A stretch of 19,239 bases of DNA. Origin: DAIDKA01 sp035943195. Lineage in GTDB: Bacteria; Pseudomonadota; Gammaproteobacteria; Steroidobacterales; Steroidobacteraceae. The translations under genes were made by a program, and so were the position numbers. Where the stretch lies: the NCBI GenBank assembly GCA_035943195.1, contig DASZCK010000050.1, positions 1 to 19,239 on the forward strand. The letters are read 5' to 3'. Positions 6,294 to 13,296 of this stretch are shown one piece after another. The notes beneath the pieces were generated by a model. It did no database searches, was not told the DNA's origin, and saw only the letters and a list, made by a program, of their open reading frames with translations. Position 1 is the stretch's first letter; each line of letters starts with the position of its first letter.

Positions 6294-8111
6294 ATGTGTG
6301 GAATCGTCGGATACATTGGCCGCCAGGATGCCGCGCCCATTCTGATGGAGGGCCTGCACCGTCTCGAGTACCGCGGCTACGATTCCGCTGGTCTCGCGGT
6401 GGCCAGCAATGGCGCGCTGCGGCTTCATAAGAGCAAAGGCAAAGTTCGCGAGCTGGAGCTGCGGCTTCCCAAGAAGCTCAAGGGAAGTCCCGGGATTGGA
6501 CACACCCGCTGGGCCACCCATGGTGAGCCAAGCGACCGCAATGCCCACCCGCATACCGACACGCACAATCGCTATGCCATCGTTCACAACGGCATCATCG
6601 AAAACGCCTCGGTGCTGCGCGCCCAGCTGCGCTCCAAGGGCATCGAGTTTCGATCCGAAACAGACTCCGAGGTCCTGGCGCACCTGATTGCGGCGGTGCC
6701 CGGCGATAGTCTCGAGGAAGCGCTGCGCGCGGCCTTGCGCCTGGTGACCGGCGCCTATGGAATCGCCGTGCTCGACGCCGAGCGCCCGGACGCGCTCGTG
6801 GTCGCGCGCAACGGCAGCCCCGTGATCCTCGGCATCGGCGATCGGGAGATGTTCGTTGCCTCGGACGTCACCGCACTGGTCCGACATACGCAACGTGTCG
6901 TGCACCTGGACGATGGCGAAATCGCAGTCGTGCGCCCCGATCGTTATGAAACCTCTACCCTGGAGGGCAACACCACCGTCAAAGTTCCGCTGGCGCTGGA
7001 GTTGAAAAACGAATCTCTGGACAAGGGTGCCTCTGCGCACTACATGCACAAGGAGATCACCGAGCAACCGGACGCAATCCGCCGCACGCTGAGCGGTCGC
7101 CTCGAACGACGTTTTCACACCACCCACCTGGGGGGACTGGAAACGGCGGCCCGGGAGCTGCTGGCCATCCGGCGCGTCAAGATTCTCGGCTGCGGGTCCG
7201 CCTACATCGCAGGCTGTGTCGGGGCGCAGCTCATCGAGCAGCTCACACGCATCCCCGCTCACGCCGAACCCGCCTCCGAGTTTCGCTATCGCAATCCGGT
7301 AATCGAGTCCGATACGCTCTACATCGCGGTAAGTCAGTCGGGCGAGACCTTCGACACCTTGGCGGCGATCGAGGAGGTCAAGCGCAAGGGCGGCCACGTT
7401 CTCGGCGTCGTGAATGCCGTGGGCAGCACCATCGCGCGGGCCTGCGGACGCGGAATCTACCTGCACGCCGGTCCGGAAATCGCGGTGGTATCGACCAAGA
7501 CCTTCGTGTGCACCGCCGTGGCAATGGCGCTGTTCGCAATTCATATCGGGAGGTTGCGCGACCTGTCCAGCGCCAAAGGCGAACGCCTGATCACGGCCCT
7601 GGAGGCGCTGCCGGATCAGGTTGCAGGCATCGTCGCCAATGAGGCCGCGATTGACTCCGTCGCGCGCTCGATGGCCGAATACCGCAATGTCTATTTTGTC
7701 GGTCGCGCTGCCGGTCATGCCGTAGCCATGGAAGGCGCGCTGAAGCTCAAGGAAGTCAGCTACCAGCATGCCGAAGCCTATGCGGCGTCGGAGCTGAAAC
7801 ATGGCCCGCTGGCCCTGATCGATGCGCAGACACCGACGGTCGTGGTGCTGCCGCGAGATGAGTTGTACGCGAAGAACATTTCCACCATCGAGGAAATCCG
7901 GGCGCGCCGCGGGCCCATCTATGCCGTCACGCACCCGGGAACACTTCCGGTCGACGTCGAAGGTGTACTGGAAGTGCCGCGCTCGGAGCCGGAGCTGGAT
8001 CCAATTCTGCTGACGGTTCCACTGCAGTTGCTCGCCTACCGCATTGCTCTGGCTCGTGGCACGGAAATCGACCAGCCCCGCAATCTCGCAAAATCCGTCA
8101 CGGTGGAGTAG
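6294..8111 (+). CDS. glmS: Glutamine--fructose-6-phosphate aminotransferase (isomerizing)
   Basis: Converts fructose-6-phosphate plus glutamine to glucosamine-6-phosphate and glutamate, the committed step of UDP-GlcNAc synthesis for peptidoglycan and LPS. The protein is 605 residues, close to the usual length of about 608. It starts MCGIVGYIGRQDAAPILMEGL, so after Met removal Cys is the N-terminal nucleophile of the glutaminase domain. YRGYDSAGLAV, GHTRWATHG and AIVHNGIIEN complete that domain (about 1-240). Two SIS sugar-isomerase domains follow, with ILGCGSAYIAG, AVSQSGETFDTLAAI, VSTKTF and ELKHGPLALID. The C-terminal tail ends LAKSVTVE, the conserved family ending. It follows the 90-residue gene by 11 nt and runs into the pirin gene 3 nt later. 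No ribozyme-type leader is expected in this kind of bacterium and none is seen. Confidence 0.98.
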   Translation: MCGIVGYIGRQDAAPILMEGLHRLEYRGYDSAGLAVASNGALRLHKSKGKVRELELRLPKKLKGSPGIGHTRWATHGEPSDRNAHPHTDTHNRYAIVHNGIIENASVLRAQLRSKGIEFRSETDSEVLAHLIAAVPGDSLEEALRAALRLVTGAYGIAVLDAERPDALVVARNGSPVILGIGDREMFVASDVTALVRHTQRVVHLDDGEIAVVRPDRYETSTLEGNTTVKVPLALELKNESLDKGASAHYMHKEITEQPDAIRRTLSGRLERRFHTTHLGGLETAARELLAIRRVKILGCGSAYIAGCVGAQLIEQLTRIPAHAEPASEFRYRNPVIESDTLYIAVSQSGETFDTLAAIEEVKRKGGHVLGVVNAVGSTIARACGRGIYLHAGPEIAVVSTKTFVCTAVAMALFAIHIGRLRDLSSAKGERLITALEALPDQVAGIVANEAAIDSVARSMAEYRNVYFVGRAAGHAVAMEGALKLKEVSYQHAEAYAASELKHGPLALIDAQTPTVVVLPRDELYAKNISTIEEIRARRGPIYAVTHPGTLPVDVEGVLEVPRSEPELDPILLTVPLQLLAYRIALARGTEIDQPRNLAKSVTVE

Positions 8112-8114
8112 CAG

Positions 8115-9164
8115 GTGGCCAAGCCCTCGATTCTCACAGTCAGCCGGATCGGTCACCCCTGGGCCACGCCCGACCCCTTTCTGTTCTGCGTCTACCACCA
8201 GGACGCCTACCCTCGGGGTAACTCACAGTTGGGACCCGATGTCCCATTGGACGGTCGCCATCTGGGTCAGGATTTTGCCGGCAAGGATGGCTGGCGCATG
8301 TATCACGGTCACACCGTACCCGGATTTCCGGCGCACCCGCATCGCGGCTTCGAGACCGTGACCATCATGCGAGATGGATACATCGATCACTCCGATTCGC
8401 TTGGCGCCAGCGCAAGGTTCGGTCGCGGCGATGTGCAGTGGCTGACCGCAGGTGAGGGCATCGTGCATTCCGAGATGTTCCCGCTGCTCAGTTTGAACGA
8501 GCCCAATCCTCTGGAGCTGTTCCAGATCTGGCTCAACCTGCCGAAACGCAGCAAGCTGGCACGTCCATATTTCACGATGCTTTGGTCGGAGGACATCCCT
8601 CGCGAGAACATCGTGGATTCGCGCGGTGCCGCCGCGGGAGTCGTCACCTACATCGCAGGTCCTCCGGCGGGACGGGCTGAGCCTGGACTACCGCCGCCGC
8701 CTGATTCGTGGGCGTCAGACCCCACGGCCGACCTGGCCATCTGGACCCTCAATCTGTCTGCGGGCGCACGCTGGACCTTGCCTCCGGCAAGGTCAGGGGA
8801 TGCGCGCAGAACGCTCTATTTCTTCAAAGGGGCCACTTTGGTCATGGACGGCACGAGCATTCCGGTGCAGTCGAGCATCGAGGTCGATGCCGCGCAGTCC
8901 ATTGAGATTGCCAATGGTGTTTCGCCAAGCGAGTTGCTGATGCTGCAGGGCCGTCCCATTGGTGAACCGGTGGCCCAGCATGGTCCGTTCGTCATGAATA
9001 CCGAACAGGAACTCAGACAGGCGTACGCCGACTACCACCACTCACAGTTTGGCGGCTGGCCCTGGCCGGATGCAGCCCCGGTTCACGGCGCCGGTCGAGG
9101 GCGATTTGCGCGCCACGCCGACGGCCGCCTCGAATCTCGCAGCGAAAAGGGGCCGGCGGGCTGA
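8115..9164 (+). CDS. Pirin-family protein
   Basis: Cupin-fold pirin, 349 residues, longer than the usual 230-300. The iron-binding set of the family is complete: FPAHPHRGFETVT gives His74 and His76, and TAGEGIVHSEMF gives His118 and Glu120. LELFQIWLNLP is also typical of the N-terminal cupin. The C-terminal half (about 170-300) fits the second cupin (Pirin_C type). The tail after about residue 305 is rich in Gly, Arg and Ala (PVHGAGRGRFARHADGR) and looks like a disordered extension. Bacterial pirins have been linked to quercetin dioxygenase activity and redox sensing; which applies here is unknown. The GTG start at 8115 has GGAG at 8105-8108, inside the end of glmS, with six bases between. 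The 3-nt gap to glmS implies translational coupling. The 3' end is 3 nt from the convergent lipoprotein gene. Confidence 0.93.
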   Translation: MAKPSILTVSRIGHPWATPDPFLFCVYHQDAYPRGNSQLGPDVPLDGRHLGQDFAGKDGWRMYHGHTVPGFPAHPHRGFETVTIMRDGYIDHSDSLGASARFGRGDVQWLTAGEGIVHSEMFPLLSLNEPNPLELFQIWLNLPKRSKLARPYFTMLWSEDIPRENIVDSRGAAAGVVTYIAGPPAGRAEPGLPPPPDSWASDPTADLAIWTLNLSAGARWTLPPARSGDARRTLYFFKGATLVMDGTSIPVQSSIEVDAAQSIEIANGVSPSELLMLQGRPIGEPVAQHGPFVMNTEQELRQAYADYHHSQFGGWPWPDAAPVHGAGRGRFARHADGRLESRSEKGPAG

Positions 9165-9167
9165 AGC

Positions 9168-11045
9168 TCAGGGACCTGGAGGGACGGCGGTATAGGGGAT
9201 CAGAACGGTACCGGTTTTCACGGAACCCGAATCGTTTGTATAGGTGAATCCCAGCGTCAGGGTGCCGCTGTCCGGATTCGTAGGCTGGTACGTCAGCGCG
9301 AGCTGACAGCTGACCCCAACGCTCACACTCGAGCAGGTGAAGCTATCCGCAGTACTGCTCCAGCCAGCAGGCAATGGGGTCAGCCCGGAAGTCACCGACA
9401 GCAGGCTCGCAGGATTGCCGTCATCGGTGGCGAACGTCACCGTAAGTGGGTTACTGGTGCCGGTGACCACGGCCAGTGAAGCGGGGCCGGGAGCTGCGAC
9501 GATGCTGTCGTCCGTCGTCGCTCGATAGGCAAGGTTGAGCGACCCGCTCTTGGATTGACCCGCGTTGTCCTGGTAGGTATAGCGCAGCGTGAGGGTGCCG
9601 TTGTCGGCAGCAGTAGGTATATACATGAGCGGCAATTGGCAGGTCGTTCCACCGCCGACGCCGGCGCAGGAGAAGGAGCTGTCGGAACTTGACCAGCCCG
9701 CCGGCAGCGCCGCGAGGTTGGTCGTCAACTGCAGCGCCGTTGCAGTCCGGGCATCGTCGGTGGTGAACGTGGCCAAGACGTTGGTACTGAGCTCGCCCAC
9801 GATTGCGTCGATCTGGCCCGAGGGCGCGGCCGTTGCGACGACGTTGTCGCTGCTGGTCGCAGCATAGGGAATGTCGACGGACCCAGTGGTAAATTCGCCG
9901 CCCGGGCTCGTATAGCCGTAGTCCAGGGTCAGCGTACCACTCGTCAGTGCAGTGGGCGCGTAGGTAAGCGCCAACTGGCAACCACTGCCCGTACTCACCG
10001 TGCCACAGGTGAAGCCGCTCACCGGGCCGCTCCAGCCGGCGGGCAGAGTGGCCGCTGGCGCAAGCAGCACGAGATTGTGGGCCACCGCTGCGTTGTCGGT
10101 CGTAAAGGTGACGGTCACCGCTTGAGTACCCGTCGTTTGAATGGCGTTGACCTGACCGACGGGAGAGACGCTCGCATTGACATTGCCATTGGTGGTCGTG
10201 GCGTACGGGAGATTGATGGCGCCGGTGCGCGCCACACCGGAAGCATCGGTGTATCCGTAATTTAAAGTGAGCGTGCCGCGTCCCGCCACCTTTGGCACGT
10301 AGTTCAAGACCAATTGACAGCCACTGCCGTTGCTGACGATGGCGCAGGAGAAGCCCGGCGTCGCGGCGCTCCACCCCGCTGGTAGTGACGACAGGTTCGA
10401 CAGCATCGTCAGGCCGGTGGCCGCGTTGCCATCGTCGGTCGTGAAATTGATGCTGACGGATTGATTTCCGGTACCGACGGCCGCGTTGATCTGGCCGATC
10501 GGCGCGGCCGTCGCGACGATATTGTCGCTGGTAGTTGCGGCGTACGGAATACTGATCGAAGCGCCCGGGGGCGCGATTTGATCGCCCACGTATACATAGC
10601 CGATGGTCAGGGTCCCCGTCTCCTGCGTTTTGGGCGCATAAGTCAGCGTCAGTACGCAGTTGTTGCCGGAACCCGCCACTGTGCAGGTGAAACCGCCGGC
10701 GCCGCTCCAGTCGGGCGGCAGCGTGGTGCTCGACAGGGCGAGGCCGGATATCGGACGCCCATCCGCGGAAGTAAATGCGACGGTGATTGTCTGGCTTGCA
10801 CCCGTCATTACCGTGACGGTTCCGACTACCGCAGAGGTTGCATTCACGGAGTCAGTGGCTGGCGTGGAACCACCGCCGGCGTTGAGTCCGACGGTACCAC
10901 TGCCACCGCCGCCGCCGGATGCAGCAGAACCGGTAGGGCTGATATTTGCCGACCCGCTGCCGAGGCTGACCACGTCGATATTGCAACCGGTCAGCAGCGC
11001 CAGTGCACACGTGCCGGCGAGCAGCGCCCGATGGATTGATGGCAT
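9168..11045 (-). CDS. Lipoprotein with five tandem Ig-like repeats
   Basis: A 625-residue predicted lipoprotein. The N-terminus MPSIHRALLAGTCALALLTGC carries a perfect lipobox (LTGC, lipidated Cys21). Asp at +3 but not +2 fits outer-membrane sorting. A flexible Gly/Ser linker (residues 29-64) follows, then five repeats of 110-113 residues: 66-176, 177-289, 290-402, 403-515 and 516-625. Each repeat has FTTDD-like, LPAGWS, F[ST]C-x8-C, LTYxP and GTLTLxYxY elements and ends near IPYA. Each thus has a C-x8-C pair, likely a disulfide in the periplasm or outside. The beta-rich pattern suggests Ig-like domains, as in surface stalks and adhesins. No catalytic domain caps the stalk, so the function may be binding or spacing. 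The ATG is supported by GGGGGGAA just upstream. Its 3' end is 3 nt from the pirin stop. Confidence 0.88.
   Translation of the reverse strand: MPSIHRALLAGTCALALLTGCNIDVVSLGSGSANISPTGSAASGGGGGSGTVGLNAGGGSTPATDSVNATSAVVGTVTVMTGASQTITVAFTSADGRPISGLALSSTTLPPDWSGAGGFTCTVAGSGNNCVLTLTYAPKTQETGTLTIGYVYVGDQIAPPGASISIPYAATTSDNIVATAAPIGQINAAVGTGNQSVSINFTTDDGNAATGLTMLSNLSSLPAGWSAATPGFSCAIVSNGSGCQLVLNYVPKVAGRGTLTLNYGYTDASGVARTGAINLPYATTTNGNVNASVSPVGQVNAIQTTGTQAVTVTFTTDNAAVAHNLVLLAPAATLPAGWSGPVSGFTCGTVSTGSGCQLALTYAPTALTSGTLTLDYGYTSPGGEFTTGSVDIPYAATSSDNVVATAAPSGQIDAIVGELSTNVLATFTTDDARTATALQLTTNLAALPAGWSSSDSSFSCAGVGGGTTCQLPLMYIPTAADNGTLTLRYTYQDNAGQSKSGSLNLAYRATTDDSIVAAPGPASLAVVTGTSNPLTVTFATDDGNPASLLSVTSGLTPLPAGWSSTADSFTCSSVSVGVSCQLALTYQPTNPDSGTLTLGFTYTNDSGSVKTGTVLIPYTAVPPGP
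9171..10850 (-). repeat. Five tandem ~339-bp coding repeats
   Basis: The repeat units of the lipoprotein lie at 10518-10850, 10179-10517, 9840-10178, 9501-9839 and 9171-9500, first to last in protein order. They are clear at protein level (LPAGWS, F-S/T-C-x8-C, GTLTL-x-Y) but well diverged at DNA level. The second and fourth share the start VATAAPxGQI. This points to old duplications under selection on the fold, not recent expansion. Confidence 0.85.
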
Positions 11046-11160
11046 TTCCCCCCGCCTCCCTGGAATCCAAGCGGTTCCAGTAAGAACGGGTGAAAGGTTA
11101 CAAGGTAATGCCGAGATCGAGACCCGGCAGAGTCGTTAACTGCGTCACGAATTCCTGCAG

Positions 11161-11176
11161 GTCGCCCGCCGGCGAC
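11161..11176. other. Short GC-rich hairpin in 11046-11222 intergenic gap
   Basis: GTCGCC-CGCC-GGCGAC gives a 6-bp stem with a 4-base loop, 47 nt past the stop of the hydrolase gene. No T-run follows on the minus strand, so it is at best a weak or factor-assisted terminator, or a leader element of the lipoprotein gene. The rest of the 177-bp gap contains no gene that I can support and no clear promoter hexamers. Confidence 0.3.
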
Positions 11177-11222
11177 ATATCACATATATTCAACGTCGCC
11201 GAATGCCGACGCAACAATCGCG

Positions 11223-12344
11223 TTAGTCAAATGGCCACGGCACTTCCTTCGACAATGTGAGCGCCGCCGAATCCACTGCAATGTGTCGGGGCGCTGGCTC
11301 ATCGACCACCCGCCACCACGGTGTCACCTCACGCTCGTGCGCCGGCTCCACGGGCTCAGCCAATTGCGGCATCAGCAGCCGCGCGCCTTGCTGTGGGGCG
11401 CGCTCCATCAGAGTTTCGGCCGGTTGGTCCCAATCATGGGTCGACAATGCAAAGGTTCCCCAGTGAATGGGCATGAATACCCCACCACCCAGAAGCTTCA
11501 GCGCCTGCAGTGCGTTGTCGGGACCCAGGTGGATGTCGCCCCACGCCGGATGGTAGCCGCCGACCTCGAGCATAATCAGGTCAAACGCACCCATGCGCTC
11601 GCGGATGCTCGCGTATTGTGGCGTCAAACCAGTATCGCCACTGAAGAACACCGTGTGGCGGGACGAGCGGATGACCATCGACGACCACAGCGTGGCATTG
11701 CGGTCGTGCAGGCCGCGACCGGAGAAATGTTGCGACGGCACGGCCGCCACACACAGCTCCGTGCCCTCCAGGGTATGTGTCTCCCACCAATCCAGCTCGG
11801 TGATGCGAGCCGGCTGCACACCCCAGGACTCCAGGTGCGCGCCAACACCCAGCGAAGTCACGAATGGAACATTGAGCTTCGCCAGCTCGCGTATGGTCGG
11901 ATAATCCAGATGGTCGTAGTGGTCATGGGAGACGACGACGAGGTCGACGGCTGGCAGTGCCCGCAGAGCCACCGGTACGGGCTGAAAGCGCTTCGGACCG
12001 AAGAGGCGCGAAGGTGAAGCACGTGTTCCCCACACCGGATCAGTCAGTACGCGATATCCGTCGATTTCGACCAACGTGGTGGAATGGCCGAGCCACGTCA
12101 CACGCAATCCCGACGCCGCTGGTTTGACCCAGACATCGAACGGATTGAGGGAAGGCAGCGGCCGGCCCGGAACCCGTCTCTCATCGGCGCATAGAAAATC
12201 CGACAATGAGGGCATCTTCGCCGCAGGGTCGCGCAACCCCGGCAAAATCGGCTGCACGTTGCGAAAGCCATCCCCACCCCAGAGAACTGAAGCCTTCATG
12301 CGATCGAGCCGCGCGCCGTCGGCCCGTTTGCCCAAGGATTTCAT
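11223..12344 (-). CDS. MBL-fold hydrolase, NAPE-PLD/UlaG-like
   Basis: Metallo-beta-lactamase-fold hydrolase, 373 residues. The metal site is complete: HDHYDHLD (His140, His142, Asp144, His145), His206 in VPSQHFSGRGL, Asp237 in FFSGDTGLTP and His294 in MPIHWGTFAL. Layout and the PSQHFSGR stretch resemble N-acyl-phosphatidylethanolamine phospholipase D and UlaG-like lactonases, so a phosphodiester or lactone substrate is plausible. The N-terminal 80 residues (DGARLDRMKASVLWGG, FLCADERRVPGRPLPSL) match the extra N-terminal region common in the NAPE-PLD-like group. No signal peptide is seen, so it is cytoplasmic. ATG 12344 has GAGGAA six bases upstream. It is the last gene of an apparent minus-strand operon after the receptor, oxygenase and tiny ORF, starting 26 nt after the tiny ORF ends, so its substrate may be what the receptor imports. 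Confidence 0.9.
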   Translation of the reverse strand: MKSLGKRADGARLDRMKASVLWGGDGFRNVQPILPGLRDPAAKMPSLSDFLCADERRVPGRPLPSLNPFDVWVKPAASGLRVTWLGHSTTLVEIDGYRVLTDPVWGTRASPSRLFGPKRFQPVPVALRALPAVDLVVVSHDHYDHLDYPTIRELAKLNVPFVTSLGVGAHLESWGVQPARITELDWWETHTLEGTELCVAAVPSQHFSGRGLHDRNATLWSSMVIRSSRHTVFFSGDTGLTPQYASIRERMGAFDLIMLEVGGYHPAWGDIHLGPDNALQALKLLGGGVFMPIHWGTFALSTHDWDQPAETLMERAPQQGARLLMPQLAEPVEPAHEREVTPWWRVVDEPAPRHIAVDSAALTLSKEVPWPFD

Positions 12345-12370
12345 GACTATTCCTCGAATCCGCTAGCTAC

Positions 12371-12436
12371 TCAGTAAATCCTGTCGCCCTTCTCGACCCC
12401 AAAGGACATGGTTGTGATGTACTGATCGAGGGACAT
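12371..12436 (-). CDS. Candidate 21-residue peptide in receptor/oxygenase operon
   Basis: ATG 12436 opens 21 codons ending at TGA 12371-12373. The peptide begins MSLDQYITTM and ends VEKGDRIY. It is preceded by GGAG (12443-12446) with six bases to the ATG, as good a ribosome binding site as any in the window. It lies 27 nt after the oxygenase stop and 26 nt before the hydrolase start, in the gap of an otherwise tightly packed operon. It is also in frame with the oxygenase stop codon TGA with no other stop between, so readthrough would add 30 residues to the oxygenase; family members normally end where this one stops. It has no cysteine and no obvious leader/core split. Options are a modified-peptide precursor, a coupling leader for the hydrolase, or a chance ORF. 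There is no family match that I recognise. Confidence 0.42.
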   Translation of the reverse strand: MSLDQYITTMSFGVEKGDRIY

Positions 12437-12463
12437 GGTGTTCTCCAGGTTGAGCTGAACGGC

Positions 12464-13285
12464 TCATTCGAACCAATAGGCGATGCCCCGCATTTCGAGG
12501 CTGGCCCGCGGTACCACCCCCGGCGGACAGCGTGGGTCATCGAAGGCCCCGTGCGCAACGCAATGGGCACAGTTGCCGTCGGTATCGTTGGTCTTGAAGA
12601 CCAGAGCCTCCTCGGGCCCCATGTTCGAGTAGAAGAACCAGCGCTGCCGAAGGTTGTGGCGTAGCAATAGCGCTTCGAAGGCGAAGGCCACCGCCCCGTC
12701 CCGATCGAATATCGCGTCGGCGGGCAAAAGATCATCCGCGGTAATACTACGTGCATCGCATACGGCGAGTGGCACGTCCTGCGGTGGCGGTGTGATCGCT
12801 CGCCATACGTTGTATTGCGCAGACCGACGCACGCGGCGTCCGTTGTCCGGGCGCGAACGGGCATAGAAGGTCGCCGCCGTGGCGTCGCTGCAATCAATAT
12901 GCACGAAGCGCGCGGGTCGTGAATTGTTCAACGCGCCTGACTCGGCTGAGCGTTCGCCGAAGCGCAGAATGCCGGCGCCGGTCACGACCACCTGATCGGC
13001 CCCCGACACGGCGAGCAGCAGCCGGCGGATTTCCTCGACATGCACCGCTTCGACCTCGCCTTTGTTGCGAAAGTCCTTTACGGCGCTCTGGTGGGGATAC
13101 AACCTGAAACCCTCGACATCCAAAGAGGCGGCGGTCGTCGGGTGCCGGGCGTCGTGAATGGCCACCGCACGCGGTACGACATTCAACACATCGAGAGTAT
13201 TGTCATTGGCGTGGAATCTCGGACGGGTGGTCATCGGCTCGCTGAACCCGAGCGTTCCGAGAATGGGGGATGTGGCATCTGGCAT
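12464..13285 (-). CDS. CmcJ/NvfI-family oxygenase
   Basis: A 273-residue protein of the CmcJ/NvfI/AsaB group, non-haem iron 2-oxoglutarate-type oxygenases first known from cephamycin, novofumigatonin and aspergillic acid-type pathways. Seen in order: VHIDCSDATA with His129 and Asp131, candidate iron ligands; YNVWRAITPPPQDVPLAVCDARS; WFFYSNMGPEEALVFKTNDTD; His245 in CVAHGAFDDP, the probable third ligand; and RASLEMRGIAYWFE, the usual family C-terminus. The reaction here is unknown. An ATG at 13300 overlaps the receptor stop as ATGA, but ATG 13285 is preferred because AGGGAGG sits five bases before it. No signal peptide, so cytoplasmic. It lies between a TonB-dependent receptor and a metallo-hydrolase on the same strand, which suggests that it modifies an imported compound. 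Confidence 0.82.
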   Translation of the reverse strand: MPDATSPILGTLGFSEPMTTRPRFHANDNTLDVLNVVPRAVAIHDARHPTTAASLDVEGFRLYPHQSAVKDFRNKGEVEAVHVEEIRRLLLAVSGADQVVVTGAGILRFGERSAESGALNNSRPARFVHIDCSDATAATFYARSRPDNGRRVRRSAQYNVWRAITPPPQDVPLAVCDARSITADDLLPADAIFDRDGAVAFAFEALLLRHNLRQRWFFYSNMGPEEALVFKTNDTDGNCAHCVAHGAFDDPRCPPGVVPRASLEMRGIAYWFE

Positions 13286-13296
13286 CGGGACCTCCC

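Noticed and set aside
6273..8198. 641-codon minus-strand ORF opposite glmS
   Set aside because: Antisense shadow of glmS in GC-rich DNA; no domain motifs, and it spans both boundaries of real genes.
9451..10374. 307-codon minus-strand ORF inside the repeat lipoprotein
   Set aside because: Another frame of the repeats; Arg/Gly/His-rich and no start support.
12371..12436. Tiny ORF as a pqqA gene
   Set aside because: The Glu and Tyr are six residues apart (E-x5-Y) and not in the E-x3-Y pattern of PqqA, and no pqqC, pqqD or pqqE gene is in the window.
12367..12897. 176-codon minus-strand ORF overlapping the oxygenase
   Set aside because: Shadow frame rich in Arg/Thr/Pro; the oxygenase frame carries the family motifs.
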